Part shown: piece by piece, positions 63,431 through 64,000 of the stretch
Position numbering within the stretch: the first letter of the stretch is position 1
How the letters are laid out: each line of letters starts with the position of its first letter
NCBI RefSeq assembly: GCF_026914185.1
Contig: NC_070559.1
Coordinates: forward strand, 3,880,001 to 3,944,000
Origin: Puccinia triticina
Lineage: Eukaryota; Basidiomycota; Pucciniomycetes; Pucciniales; Pucciniaceae
Length of the DNA: 64,000 nt
Direction of reading: 5' to 3'
Made by a program: the position numbers and the translations under genes
The notes under the pieces: generated by a model
Told to the model about the DNA's origin: nothing
Database searches by the model: none
Seen by the model: only the letters and a program-made list of their open reading frames with translations

Positions 63431-64000
63431 TGGCACGCTCTTCGCGGAGACAATCGGGGGTTGAATCTTGAGACTTCTCTTGAGACGCGAGTTGAGAGCT
63501 TGCGCGAACTTAACACAAGGTCCCAGCCTCCTGCGGGCCGTGCAGCATTTGGCTGGTCGCGAAGCGACCCCTCCTGGAGGGAGGGACTTGCATACTAAAA
63601 CACCTTTCTGGCGTGAGCGTTTTCCGAGGTTTGGCTGGGAGCGCCCTTGTTTGCATCACCCCACCTTCAATACTCAACGTATCATTTCTAGGTTTCAGTA
63701 CATCATACATGTGCATGTTCTTGATTTTTCCATATTTTTTTAATGCAAAATCACAATTACTTCTAGTGTTTTTTTTTTTTTTGAAGTTCAAGATTTTGAA
63801 CTTCAATTCTTGTCCCCCATATGACAAGGGCCGAGCGCAGTCACACTACAAAGATAAATATGCTTAAGAGCAATCTAGATGATGAAACTACCGACAAGCT
63901 CATATCACACAGTAACTTCTGTAAACCGCATACATCCGATCAACCATCCGATCAGCCAATCAAAATACTCAAACTGGACACTCAGCCGTACGTACATAAA
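63431..64000. other. Truncation edge of the gypsy element and an MITE-like fragment
   Basis: 63507-63600 has CTTAACACAAG, GGTCGCGAAGCGACC and GGAGGGAGGGACTTG, resembling arms of the hairpin-rich repeats at 6131-6349 and 21271-21893. The rest is AT-rich, with a poly-T and an inverted pair (GAAGTTCAAGATTTTGAACTTC) at about 63782. No gene was recognised. Confidence 0.45.

Overview
The window looks like nuclear DNA of a rust fungus (Pucciniales, Basidiomycota). Host genes are split by many 60-120 nt introns with GT..AG ends and CTAAC/CTGAC-like branch sites. A Tet-like 2OG-Fe(II) oxygenase of the kind expanded in rusts is present, and more than half of the window is mobile or repetitive DNA. The lineage call is an inference from gene content, not from a marker gene.

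Five host loci can be modelled: a kinesin-10/KIF22-like motor gene (2454 to about 5170, +), a two-exon gene of unknown function (16102-16948, +), the spindle-checkpoint WD40 gene BUB3 (18064-19717, +, 4 exons), a small secreted Cys-containing protein (22305-22850, -, 2 exons) and a 16-exon KLHDC4/KEL3-type kelch gene (23813-27315, -). The exon junctions given keep the reading frame and restore family motifs. A weak gene start lies near 48212.

The dominant feature is an 8.3-8.6 kb hAT transposon present twice (6353-14924 and 31705-39972), almost identical and in the same orientation. It carries an intact 8-exon BED-finger hAT transposase (916 aa) plus a TET/JBP-like dioxygenase gene interrupted by the same in-frame TGA in both copies. 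It has GCTA-rich subterminal repeats and 7-bp target duplications. A 468-bp non-autonomous relative sits at 57495-57962, also with a 7-bp duplication. The second hAT copy lies inside the 5' LTR of a Ty3/gypsy element (30999-47736; two 805-bp LTRs, gag, protease, RT-RNase H, integrase) whose primer site is a roughly 50-nt antisense copy of mature tRNA-Tyr. A decayed relative (59048 to about 63480, -) and a solo LTR (53720-54497) belong to the same family. This lineage carries a repeated ~110-nt intron-like module at several ORF boundaries.

The rest is MITE-like inverted-repeat elements, two elements packed with arrays of short palindromes (27989-29424 and 48756-50738), a tRNA-derived SINE and minisatellites. 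The likely order of events is: gypsy insertion (LTRs about 1% apart), then hAT insertion into its LTR (hAT copies differ at three bases plus one 304-bp deletion).
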